Positions 34,357 to 40,029 of a DNA stretch of 40,029 nt are shown here, piece after piece. Position numbers and translations under genes: made by a program. Under the pieces are notes generated by a model. That model did no database searches, was not told where the DNA came from, and saw only the letters and a list, made by a program, of their open reading frames with translations. Position 1 is the stretch's first letter, and each line of letters starts with the position of its first letter. The stretch comes from Mycobacterium parascrofulaceum ATCC BAA-614. GTDB lineage: Bacteria; Actinomycetota; Actinomycetes; Mycobacteriales; Mycobacteriaceae. The stretch covers positions 600,038 to 640,066 of the forward strand of contig NZ_GG770553.1 of assembly GCF_000164135.1 (NCBI RefSeq). The letters run 5' to 3'.

Positions 34357-35073
34357 TCATGGCCGGGTCGCGAGGTAGATGGTGGCGGCTGACCGACCTC
34401 GGGTGAGGGGGTTGTCGAACCAGATTCGTTGGGCCTCAACGTCGGTGAAGACGGTTTCGAGGAGGCAGGTGAATTCGTCGACCGGTGCGTCGTCGGACCA
34501 CATGGCGAAAGTGCCTCCGGGGACGAGAAGAGCGGACGCGGCTCGTAGTCCCTCGCAGGTATAGAAGTCCGCGTGTGTGTGGTGTAGCAGGTGGCGGGGT
34601 GAGTGGTCGATGTCGAGCAGGATCGCGTCGTAGGTTCGGCCGGGCTGCTGTGGGTCGAAACCGACGGAGTCTGTCGCGGCGGTGAAGAAGTCCGCGCACA
34701 CGAGCGCAACCCGACTGTCGGCGGCCAGGCCGGCCGTATCCGGTAACAGGTCGCGCTGGTGCCAGTCGATGACTGCATCGGAGTATTCGATGACGGTGAG
34801 TGTCCGAATCCGGGGGCATTTCAAGGCTTCTCGCGCGGTATAGCCAAGCCCGAGTCCGCCGATGATCACGTTCAGGGCCGACCCCGGCGTCCGTTCCAGC
34901 CCCAATCGCGCCAGCTCCCTCTCGGCGACGGTGAACAGGCTCGACATGACGTACTCGTCGTCGAGCTTGACCTCATAAACATCGGCACGCATCGTCAGAT
35001 CGAATCGTCGCCGTAAGCTGATCACACCCATCGGCGTCGGCTGCCAGCCCAACTCCTCGAAGTGTGCGCTCAT
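34357..35073 (-). CDS. Spermidine synthase-like class I methyltransferase-fold protein
   Basis: 238 residues. The glycine loop NVIIGGLGLGYTAREAL, the acidic strand end TLTVIEYSDAVIDWHQRDLL and YDAILLDIDHSPRHLL match the spermine/spermidine synthase fold. Many actinobacterial members of this fold are not true polyamine synthases, and no polyamine genes are near, so the substrate is uncertain. ATG 35073 has no ribosome binding site; a TATCGT box 8 bases upstream could make it leaderless. Confidence 0.82.
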   Translation of the reverse strand: MSAHFEELGWQPTPMGVISLRRRFDLTMRADVYEVKLDDEYVMSSLFTVAERELARLGLERTPGSALNVIIGGLGLGYTAREALKCPRIRTLTVIEYSDAVIDWHQRDLLPDTAGLAADSRVALVCADFFTAATDSVGFDPQQPGRTYDAILLDIDHSPRHLLHHTHADFYTCEGLRAASALLVPGGTFAMWSDDAPVDEFTCLLETVFTDVEAQRIWFDNPLTRGRSAATIYLATRP

Positions 35074-35436
35074 CAAAGCGACGATAGCCCTGCTTGACGG
35101 CGAACAGGGCAGCAGGATTTTCGGATGCCTTTCATCCTCTCCTCACGTAAGGAGTAGCGTTTCGAGCGGCATCGTCGCGCCGCCGCCTGGTTCCCTCTCT
35201 CGCGGGCTGATGATTCGCGTGGCGTGCATCAGCCTGATCCCGTACTTGTGTGTGTCCCCGCGCGGGTGCCGTTGTGCTGCAAGGCGACTCAAGTGGTTTC
35301 GGCCGCCCCGACGATCCCGGCGGCGGGTGGTGGTCTGAGCACATCCGTGTTCGCGGCGCTGCGTTTGCCGCGGCGGCTGAGGACCTTGAAGGTGAGACGA
35401 TGACACCGAATTTGGGAACCGACGACGCGCGACGCG
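35074..35436. other. Gap between the spermidine-synthase-like gene and dnaB
   Basis: Open frames exist on both strands but their composition (long Arg/Pro/Ser runs) is that of chance frames in GC-rich DNA. A short hairpin (GACGCG-CGA-CGCGTC, 35424-35438) overlaps the dnaB stop codon and could help terminate its transcript. Confidence 0.35.
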
Positions 35437-36813
35437 TCACCGGGCCATGTTGGCGAAGCGCGACAGGTGCAGCTGATGCGCGACGGTGACCGTTTTGGTC
35501 GGGCCGTTGCGGTGTTTGGCGAGAATGAAGTCCGCCTCTCCCCCACGCGGATCGTCGCGCTCGAACGCGTCCGGCCGGTTCAGCAGGATGACCATGTCGG
35601 CGTCCTGCTCCAGCGATCCCGACTCGCGGAGGTCGGACAGCATCGGCTTCTTATCGGTGCGCTGCTCGGGGCCGCGGTTGAGCTGGCTGATCGCCACCAC
35701 GGGAACCTCGAGCTCCTTGGCCAGCAGTTTGAGTTGGCGTGAGAATTCGGACACCTCGAGCTGCCGCGACTCGACCTTCTTTCCCGACGACATCAGCTGC
35801 AGATAATCGACCACCACCAGACGCAGGTCGGCCTTCTGCTTCAGCCGGCGCGCCTTGGCGCGGATCTCCATCATGGTCAGGTTCGGCGAGTCGTCGATAT
35901 ACAGTGGCGCCTCGCTGATTTCGCTCATCCGACGCGCCAGCCGCGTCCAGTCGTCGTCGCTCATGCGCCCGGAACGCATGTCGGCGAGTTTGATCTTCGC
36001 CTCGGCGGACAGCAGCCGCATGACGATCTCGGACTTACTCATTTCCAATGAGAAGATGACGCTGGCCAACCGGTGCTTGATCGAGCACGACCGCAAAAAA
36101 TCCAGTCCAAGCGTGCTTTTGCCCACTCCAGGTCTGGCCGCGACGATGATCATCTGGCCGGCGTGCAGACCGTTGGTCACCTCGTCGAGTTCGGTGAAGC
36201 CGGTCGGCACGCCGCGCGCCACGCCGCCATTGGAAGCAATGGCGTCGATCTCGTCCATCGTCGGCTGCAGCAGATCCTCGAGCGGGACGAAATCCTCCGT
36301 CGTCCGCCGGTCGGCCACCTCGTAGATCTCCGCCTGCGCGCGGTCGACGATCTCGGCGACGTCGGCGCCCTCGGCACCCGCGTAGCCGTACTGGACGACC
36401 CGCGTGCCGGCCTCCACCAGCCGGCGCAGCAGCGCCTTCTCGGCCACGATGGTCGCGTAGTAGCCGGCATTGGCCGCCGTGGGCACCGTGGAGATCAGGG
36501 TGTGCAGATAGGGCGCGCCGCCGATCCGCCGCAGCATCCCGCGCCGGTCCAGTTCCGCGGCGACCGTCACCGCGTCGGCCGGCTCGCCGCGGCCGTAGAG
36601 GTCGAGGATCGCGTCGTAGACGTTCTGATGCGCGGGGCGGTAGAAGTCGCCCGGGCGCAGCCGCTCCAGCACGTCCGCGATCGCGTCCTTGCTCAGCAAC
36701 ATGCCGCCCAGCACGGCCTGCTCGGCGGCAAGGTCCTGCGGTGGCTGACGGCCGAAGTCCTCACTGGGCGCCGGCGAATCCATGCCCGGCGCCAGGTCAT
36801 CGACGACCGCCAT
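35437..36813 (-). CDS. dnaB: Replicative DNA helicase DnaB
   Basis: 458 residues. The N-terminal domain (PPQDLAAEQAVLGGMLLSKD) is followed by the RecA-like motor: Walker A in AARPGVGKSTLGLDF, VIFSLEMSKSEIVMRL, Walker B region LRLVVVDYLQLM, and the DnaB tail LSDLRESGSLEQDADMV with EADFILAKHRNGPT. It unwinds DNA at the fork and loads primase. No intein is present; the M. tuberculosis gene carries one. ATG 36813 has a strong GGAGGAGGG site; the frame extends 7 codons upstream. The gene follows the rpsF-rplI operon but is separated from it by 529 bases and has its own promoter. Confidence 0.97.
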   Translation of the reverse strand: MAVVDDLAPGMDSPAPSEDFGRQPPQDLAAEQAVLGGMLLSKDAIADVLERLRPGDFYRPAHQNVYDAILDLYGRGEPADAVTVAAELDRRGMLRRIGGAPYLHTLISTVPTAANAGYYATIVAEKALLRRLVEAGTRVVQYGYAGAEGADVAEIVDRAQAEIYEVADRRTTEDFVPLEDLLQPTMDEIDAIASNGGVARGVPTGFTELDEVTNGLHAGQMIIVAARPGVGKSTLGLDFLRSCSIKHRLASVIFSLEMSKSEIVMRLLSAEAKIKLADMRSGRMSDDDWTRLARRMSEISEAPLYIDDSPNLTMMEIRAKARRLKQKADLRLVVVDYLQLMSSGKKVESRQLEVSEFSRQLKLLAKELEVPVVAISQLNRGPEQRTDKKPMLSDLRESGSLEQDADMVILLNRPDAFERDDPRGGEADFILAKHRNGPTKTVTVAHQLHLSRFANMAR

Positions 36814-36838
36814 GGATCCCTCCTCCCCTACCACGCAC

Positions 36839-36854
36839 CCGAACGTACATTCGA
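36839..36854. promoter_or_regulatory. LexA (SOS) box-like site upstream of dnaB
   Basis: Minus-strand reading is TCGAAT-GTAC-GTTCGG, differing at two positions from the mycobacterial SOS box TCGAAC-N4-GTTCGA. It overlaps the proposed -10 box of dnaB, where a repressor would block transcription. Confidence 0.45.
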
Positions 36855-36870
36855 AAATCGATCACGTCAG
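36842..36870 (-). promoter_or_regulatory. Candidate dnaB promoter (CTGACG-17-TACGTT)
   Basis: On the minus strand CTGACG (36870-36865), 17 bases and TACGTT (36847-36842). The leader would be about 22-25 bases and contain the ribosome binding site. A TTGACT lies just upstream at 36880-36875. Confidence 0.45.
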
Positions 36871-37023
36871 CGTAAGTCAAGGAGCCGACAATTCCGCCGC
36901 ACAGCACTCGCACGCTTCGCGCCGGGACGACGTTAGACGTTGCTGGCTAGTAGGTGAAAGGGGCGCTGTTCATGAACCTGTGCATCGTGTGTGCATATCC
37001 TTCGACACCTGTGTTGAGTGGGG

Positions 37024-37032
37024 TGTGGAGAA
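37024..37032 (+). promoter_or_regulatory. DnaA-box-like site, one mismatch
   Basis: TGTGGAGAA differs at one base from TGTGGACAA, the complement of the mycobacterial DnaA box TTGTCCACA. ACCTGTG also recurs at 36976, 37007 and 37032. Confidence 0.35.
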
Positions 37033-37099
37033 CCTGTGTATGAATTCAAGGGGCCCTGACATCGCTGCTGTTAAGGGCCATGTAACGCGACCAAATTCG

Positions 37100-37108
37100 T
37101 GTGGACAA
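37100..37108 (+). promoter_or_regulatory. Perfect mycobacterial DnaA box
   Basis: TGTGGACAA is the exact complement of TTGTCCACA. It lies in the 529-base gap upstream of dnaB. DnaA might tie dnaB transcription to initiation or be titrated here; a chance match is possible, since one 9-mer is expected by chance in a genome many times. Confidence 0.45.
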
Positions 37109-37290
37109 GAATCTCTACGGCGTGTCGTCGCAGGTTACTGCGCCGGGCGTGTTGGCTTTCCGCCATATTTTCGCAGCGTTACGGCAGGGTAAATAGGGCC
37201 CGCGGAACACCCACCGGCAATCGTTCGCTAGGGCTTGCGTCCGCGACCGCCCGCCATGGGCTCCGAAAGCGGGGCCACAGCGCAACTGAG

Positions 37291-37322
37291 CCCGGCGGCG
37301 GCCGATGATGGCCGCCGCCGGG
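37291..37322 (-). terminator. Terminator-like hairpin after rplI
   Basis: CCCGGCGGCGGCC (37291-37303) and GGCCGCCGCCGGG (37310-37322) form a perfect 13-bp stem with a 6-base loop, 20 bases beyond the rplI stop. There is no U-tract, as is usual for mycobacterial terminators. It probably ends the rpsF operon and separates it from dnaB. Confidence 0.7.
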
Positions 37323-37342
37323 AAAGAGCAAACGTCGGAGGC

Positions 37343-37801
37343 TTAGCTCTCCGCGACAACCTCGAGGGCTACCTCGACGTCGACCTCGGGATGCAGGTGT
37401 ACCGACACCGGGTGGGTGCCGACGGCCTTGATGTGCGACTTGGGCAGCCGGACGATCCGCTTATCCAGGTTGGGTCCGCCGGCCTTCTTGATGGCGGCCA
37501 CGACGTCACCGGACGTCACCGAGCCGAACAGCTTCCCGGAGTCGGCCGCGGTCCGCACCGGCAACTGGACGGGACCCAGTGCCTCGATCGCCGTCTTGAG
37601 TTCGTTGGCGTGCCCGAGGTCGCGCACCGCCTTGTTTTCCCGGGACCGGCGGATCTCGTCGGCCTGCTTCTGCGCGCCGCGCGAGGCGACGATCGCCAGA
37701 CCGCGCGGGAGCAGGAAGTTGCGGCCGTAGCCGTCCTTCACCTCGACCGTGTCGCCGACGGTACCGAGGTGGTCGACGTCAGCCGTCAGAATCAGCTTCA
37801 T
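37343..37801 (-). CDS. rplI: 50S ribosomal protein L9
   Basis: 152 residues. The N-terminal domain has [20 protein letters not shown], the L9 signature, a long charged connecting helix follows, and the C-terminal domain ends [15 protein letters not shown]9 binds 23S rRNA domain V and helps keep reading frame. Last gene of the rpsF-ssb-rpsR-rplI operon, 31 bases after rpsR. ATG 37801 is the standard start; the open frame upstream overlaps rpsR and is not used. Confidence 0.97.
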   Translation of the reverse strand: MKLILTADVDHLGTVGDTVEVKDGYGRNFLLPRGLAIVASRGAQKQADEIRRSRENKAVRDLGHANELKTAIEALGPVQLPVRTAADSGKLFGSVTSGDVVAAIKKAGGPNLDKRIVRLPKSHIKAVGTHPVSVHLHPEVDVEVALEVVAES

Positions 37802-37832
37802 CGTTCGTAACTTTCGGTCTGGCCCTCGGCTG

Positions 37833-38087
37833 CTATCGCGCCGAGGAGGTGAAGGGCAGCAGCGCCACCTCGCGGGCATTCTTCACCGCGATCGCGATGT
37901 CGCGCTGGTGTTGCACGCAGTTGCCGGTGACGCGCCGCGCCCGGATCTTGCCGCGCTCACTGATGTAGGTGCGCAGCAACGCGGTGTCCTTGTAGTCGAT
38001 CGATTGATCGTTCTTGGCGCAGAAGACACACTTCCGCGTCTTGACCGGCTTTTCCGGAGCCGGACGTCGCTTGCTGGACTTGGCCAT
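37833..38087 (-). CDS. rpsR: 30S ribosomal protein S18 (zinc-binding, C+ form)
   Basis: 84 residues. [16 protein letters not shown] and [12 protein letters not shown] show Cys20, Cys23 and Cys57 with His60 nearby, so this is the zinc-binding (C+) version, usually named rpsR1 in mycobacteria. The zinc-free (C-) paralogue is expected elsewhere under Zur. It binds S6 in the small subunit. A GAAAGAAAG-rich ribosome binding site lies just upstream. Confidence 0.97.
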   Translation of the reverse strand: MAKSSKRRPAPEKPVKTRKCVFCAKNDQSIDYKDTALLRTYISERGKIRARRVTGNCVQHQRDIAIAVKNAREVALLPFTSSAR

Positions 38088-38123
38088 GACTGTCTTTCTT
38101 TCCGTTTCTTACTGTTGAAGTTT

Positions 38124-38633
38124 TTAAAACGGCGGTTCGTCGTCGCCGCCGCCGAAGGACCCCGATGCCGGGGCGCTGCCCCACGGGTCGTCGGCGGGTG
38201 CGCCACTCGCCGGGGCCGATCCCTGCCGGGACCCACCTCCGCCGCCGAAGCCGCCACCGCCGCCGCTGCGGCTGGCCTTGTTGACCTTGGCCGTCGCGTA
38301 CCGCAGCGAGGGTCCGATCTCGTCGACCTCGACCTCGAAGACGGTGCGCTTCTCGCCTTCGCGCGTCTCGAAGGACCGCTGCTTGAGCCGGCCGGTGACG
38401 ATCACGCGTGAGCCGCGGGTGAGGCTCTCGGCGACGTTCTCGGCGGCCTCCCGCCAGATGTTGCACCGCAGGAAGAGCGCCTCGCCGTCTTTCCATTCCC
38501 CGCTCTGGCGGTCATAGATCCGCGGTGTCGACGCCACGGTGAAATTCGCGACGGCGGCACCGGACGGGGTGAACCGCAGTTCGGGGTCGGCGGTCAGGTT
38601 TCCGACAACGGTGATAGTGGTGTCACCAGCCAC
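38124..38633 (-). CDS. ssb: Single-stranded DNA-binding protein
   Basis: 169 residues from GTG 38633, with GGAGGAAACT before it. The OB fold occupies residues 1-115 ([40 protein letters not shown]). A Gly-rich linker follows, and the protein ends in the acidic tip DDEPPF that recruits partner enzymes. It coats single-stranded DNA in replication and repair. Second gene of the operon, 112 bases after rpsF. Confidence 0.97.
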   Translation of the reverse strand: MAGDTTITVVGNLTADPELRFTPSGAAVANFTVASTPRIYDRQSGEWKDGEALFLRCNIWREAAENVAESLTRGSRVIVTGRLKQRSFETREGEKRTVFEVEVDEIGPSLRYATAKVNKASRSGGGGGFGGGGGSRQGSAPASGAPADDPWGSAPASGSFGGGDDEPPF

Positions 38634-38745
38634 AGTTTCCTCCTTGTTCCGCCCTGCTACTCGCTGCTCCGACGGTGAATGGCACGTATCCTCGCTGAGC
38701 CTACGCAAGTCCACCCACGGTGGGCCCGCGACTCAGCCACCGGTG

Positions 38746-39036
38746 TTAGTGCTTGTCGGTGCGCATCACCTTGGTGCGCAATACCGACTCGTTGAGGCTC
38801 AGCTGGCGGTCGAGCTCGGAGACCGTCGCCGGCTCCGCCTTCAGGTCGACGACCACATAGATGCCTTCGGCGTGCTTGGCGATCTCGTAGGCCAGCCGGC
38901 GCCGGCCCCAGATGTCGACCTTGTCGACGGATCCGCCGTCTTTACGGACGACGTTGAGGAACGTCTCCAGGGACGGAGCGACGGTGCGCTCGTCGAGCGT
39001 GGGGTCAAGAATGACCATGATTTCGTATGGACGCAT
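38746..39036 (-). CDS. rpsF: 30S ribosomal protein S6
   Basis: 96 residues: [38 protein letters not shown], and [12 protein letters not shown], all standard S6. It forms a heterodimer with S18 on 16S rRNA. First gene of the operon with ssb, rpsR and rplI. ATG 39036 has AGGAGG 12 bases before it and GGTGAGG nearer. Confidence 0.97.
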   Translation of the reverse strand: MRPYEIMVILDPTLDERTVAPSLETFLNVVRKDGGSVDKVDIWGRRRLAYEIAKHAEGIYVVVDLKAEPATVSELDRQLSLNESVLRTKVMRTDKH

Positions 39037-39116
39037 GGAAACCTCACCACCTCCTCTGGTCTGCACGGCCACGGTCGATCCGCGGCAGGAGGGTCGCCTG
39101 CGTCGGCAACCGCACC

Positions 39117-39122
39117 AGGCTA
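39117..39122 (-). promoter_or_regulatory. Possible -10 box of the rpsF operon
   Basis: TAGCCT on the minus strand would give a leader of about 75 bases. In many bacteria such rpsF leaders bind the S6:S18 complex; the leader here is GC-rich and foldable but I could not recognise that structure with certainty. Confidence 0.3.
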
Positions 39123-39169
39123 CCGGACGACGGGGTAACCGGAGAAATCCGTGCGACCGGGCAATCCCG

Positions 39170-39811
39170 CTACTGCCGGGCGTCCAGGTATTCGGTGGCC
39201 CTGTCCACCGTCGCCCGGTCGGCCTTGGCCAGGGATCCCGAGTCGAACGGCGGCTGCGGGTCGTATTCGATGAGCAGCTGGGCGGCCTGCGCGGCCTGCC
39301 GATCGACAAGGAGCTCGACCAGCCGCAACGCCATGTCGATGCCGCTGGACACGCCCGCGGCGGTGATGATCCGCTGCGACAGGTGCTCGACGACCCGGTC
39401 CGGCACATAACGGGCGCCCAATTCGTTGAGCAGACCACTGGCCCGCCAGTGCGTGGTGGCGGTGAGCCCGTCGAGCAGGCCCGCGCCGGCCAACAGCAAC
39501 GCACCGGTGCACACCGACGTGGTGAACGTCGTGGTCGGGTGCACGGCCTGCAGCCAGGCGCGGATGGTGTCGTCGTGGATCAGCCGGCGCGTGCCGATGC
39601 CGCCGGGGAACAGCACCACGTCCGGCGAGGTCACCTCGTCGAACCTGGCGTCGCAGCAGAGCCCGAGCATCCCGTTTTCCGTACGCACCTCTCCGCGGCG
39701 GTGACCGATGAACACCACCTCGACCGACGGGACGCGTTGCAGCACCTCGTAGGGCCCCACCGCGTCGAGCGCGGTCACCCGGGGGAACAACGGGATGGCG
39801 ACTAAGGTCAT
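39170..39811 (-). CDS. DJ-1/PfpI (GATase1-like) family protein
   Basis: 213 residues. The family core begins [20 protein letters not shown] and the nucleophile elbow is [19 protein letters not shown] (Cys at about residue 102), followed by ATTHW, as in isonitrile-hydratase-like and GlxA-type proteins without the AraC domain. Function unknown: hydratase, protease-like or chaperone roles are known in relatives. Its ATG overlaps the stop of a small frame in the MIRU-like element upstream (ATGA), so it may be translated by coupling. It precedes rpsF on the same strand. Confidence 0.87.
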   Translation of the reverse strand: MTLVAIPLFPRVTALDAVGPYEVLQRVPSVEVVFIGHRRGEVRTENGMLGLCCDARFDEVTSPDVVLFPGGIGTRRLIHDDTIRAWLQAVHPTTTFTTSVCTGALLLAGAGLLDGLTATTHWRASGLLNELGARYVPDRVVEHLSQRIITAAGVSSGIDMALRLVELLVDRQAAQAAQLLIEYDPQPPFDSGSLAKADRATVDRATEYLDARQ

Positions 39812-39915
39812 GGCGCCACTTCCCCCACAAGTGGGAGGTACCCCCACCCCCGCAAGCGGGTGGTGCCCCCACCGATCCCGGCCATGCCGGCATCATCGTC
39901 GTCGGCGCGGGTCAC
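39812..39915 (-). repeat. MIRU-like repeat unit B (104 bp) with internal 27-bp near-duplication
   Basis: Minus strand: begins GTGACCCGCGCCGACGACG and ends at the ATGA of the DJ-1 gene. It encodes a 35-residue frame (VTRADDDDAGMAGIGGG and on) whose TGA overlaps the DJ-1 ATG. Inside it, 39822-39848 and 39847-39873 are near copies (4 mismatches in 27). Confidence 0.75.
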
Positions 39916-39995
39916 GGCGCCACTCTCCCCCGCAAGCGGGTGGTGCCCCCACCGATCCCGGCCATGCCGGCATCATCGGCGTCGGCGCGGGTCAC
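39916..39995 (-). repeat. MIRU-like repeat unit A (80 bp)
   Basis: 39927-40000 repeats 39847-39920 with one mismatch in 74 bases, period 80. On the minus strand it begins GTGACCCGCGCC and encodes a 27-residue frame whose TGA overlaps the GTG of unit B. The overlapping start/stop arrangement is the hallmark of MIRUs first noted in the senX3-regX3 operon. Confidence 0.8.
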
Positions 39996-40029
39996 GGCGC
40001 TCCGGCTCCGGCCGGCACCGCGGGCTCGG
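39992..40029 (-). CDS. C-terminal end of an upstream gene (partial)
   Basis: The minus-strand frame ending in the TGA that overlaps the first MIRU GTG reads EPAVPAGAGAP before its stop. By position it would be the gene before the DJ-1 gene (in M. tuberculosis Rv0051, a membrane mannosyltransferase-like protein), but 11 residues cannot confirm identity. Confidence 0.35.
   Translation of the reverse strand, partial: EPAVPAGAGAP

Noticed and set aside
34068..34406. 112-codon plus-strand frame
   Set aside because: No recognisable domain, composition of a chance frame, and it overlaps the spermidine-synthase-like gene at its end.
35132..35489. Open frames on both strands before dnaB
   Set aside because: Arg/Ser/Pro runs and no ribosome binding sites; typical chance frames of high-GC DNA.
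39847..40000. CRISPR array
   Set aside because: Only two full copies, 74 of 80 bases repeated with no spacers, and coding-type start/stop overlaps: a MIRU-like tandem repeat instead.

Overview
The window is high-GC actinobacterial DNA from a mycobacterium. The evidence is the block rpsF-ssb-rpsR-rplI-dnaB followed further on by a celA1-type GH6 gene (the order seen near the origin in M. tuberculosis), a cyclopropane mycolic acid synthase, a WS/DGAT acyltransferase, several F420-dependent luciferase-like oxidoreductases, a mycofactocin-type SDR, a TIGR00027 methyltransferase and MIRU-like repeats. The content fits a slow-growing, perhaps M. avium complex-like species, but species cannot be settled from this sequence alone. 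No tRNA, rRNA, CRISPR array, transposase or phage gene was seen.

Layout. 1-9.2 kb: metabolic and membrane genes (partial amidohydrolase, SalK-like protein, YdeI/OmpD-like protein, VOC protein, small membrane protein, mycolic acid cyclopropane synthase, hemerythrin, MFS transporter, lone PhoU, 4-alpha-glucanotransferase). 9.2-21.2 kb: a MetF-like protein coupled through a MIRU-like element to a methyltransferase, WS/DGAT, an RsbW-like kinase, two F420-type oxidoreductases, an FNT channel, a 2-hydroxyacid dehydrogenase, a SulP transporter, a Ddn-like protein and two methyltransferases, the second behind a striking palindromic, probably leaderless promoter. 21.2-27.2 kb: small membrane proteins, a double-domain TetR divergent from a mycofactocin-type SDR, a DUF1330 protein, a frameshifted HadA/HadB fusion and the GH6 enzyme.

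27.3-35.1 kb: an accessory stretch between celA1 and dnaB. It holds a putative exported HNH nuclease overlapping a SUKH-like immunity candidate, a Pro-rich membrane protein, a MarR-controlled F420 redox cassette (F420:NADPH reductase, LLM oxidoreductase, SDR), an amidohydrolase and a spermidine-synthase-like protein. M. tuberculosis carries DarTG in this interval, so it may be a site where defence or competition genes are exchanged.

35.4-40 kb: core replication and ribosome genes (dnaB, rplI, rpsR, ssb, rpsF on the minus strand), with DnaA-box and LexA-box-like sites upstream of dnaB and a strong hairpin after rplI. A DJ-1/PfpI gene follows, preceded by MIRU-like repeats whose small frames chain by GTGA/ATGA overlaps from the upstream gene's stop into its start codon.

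The best candidates for something new are the secreted HNH/SUKH pair, the MarR-F420 cassette with interlocked divergent promoters, the MIRU-mediated translational coupling, and the MetF-like/methyltransferase pair.
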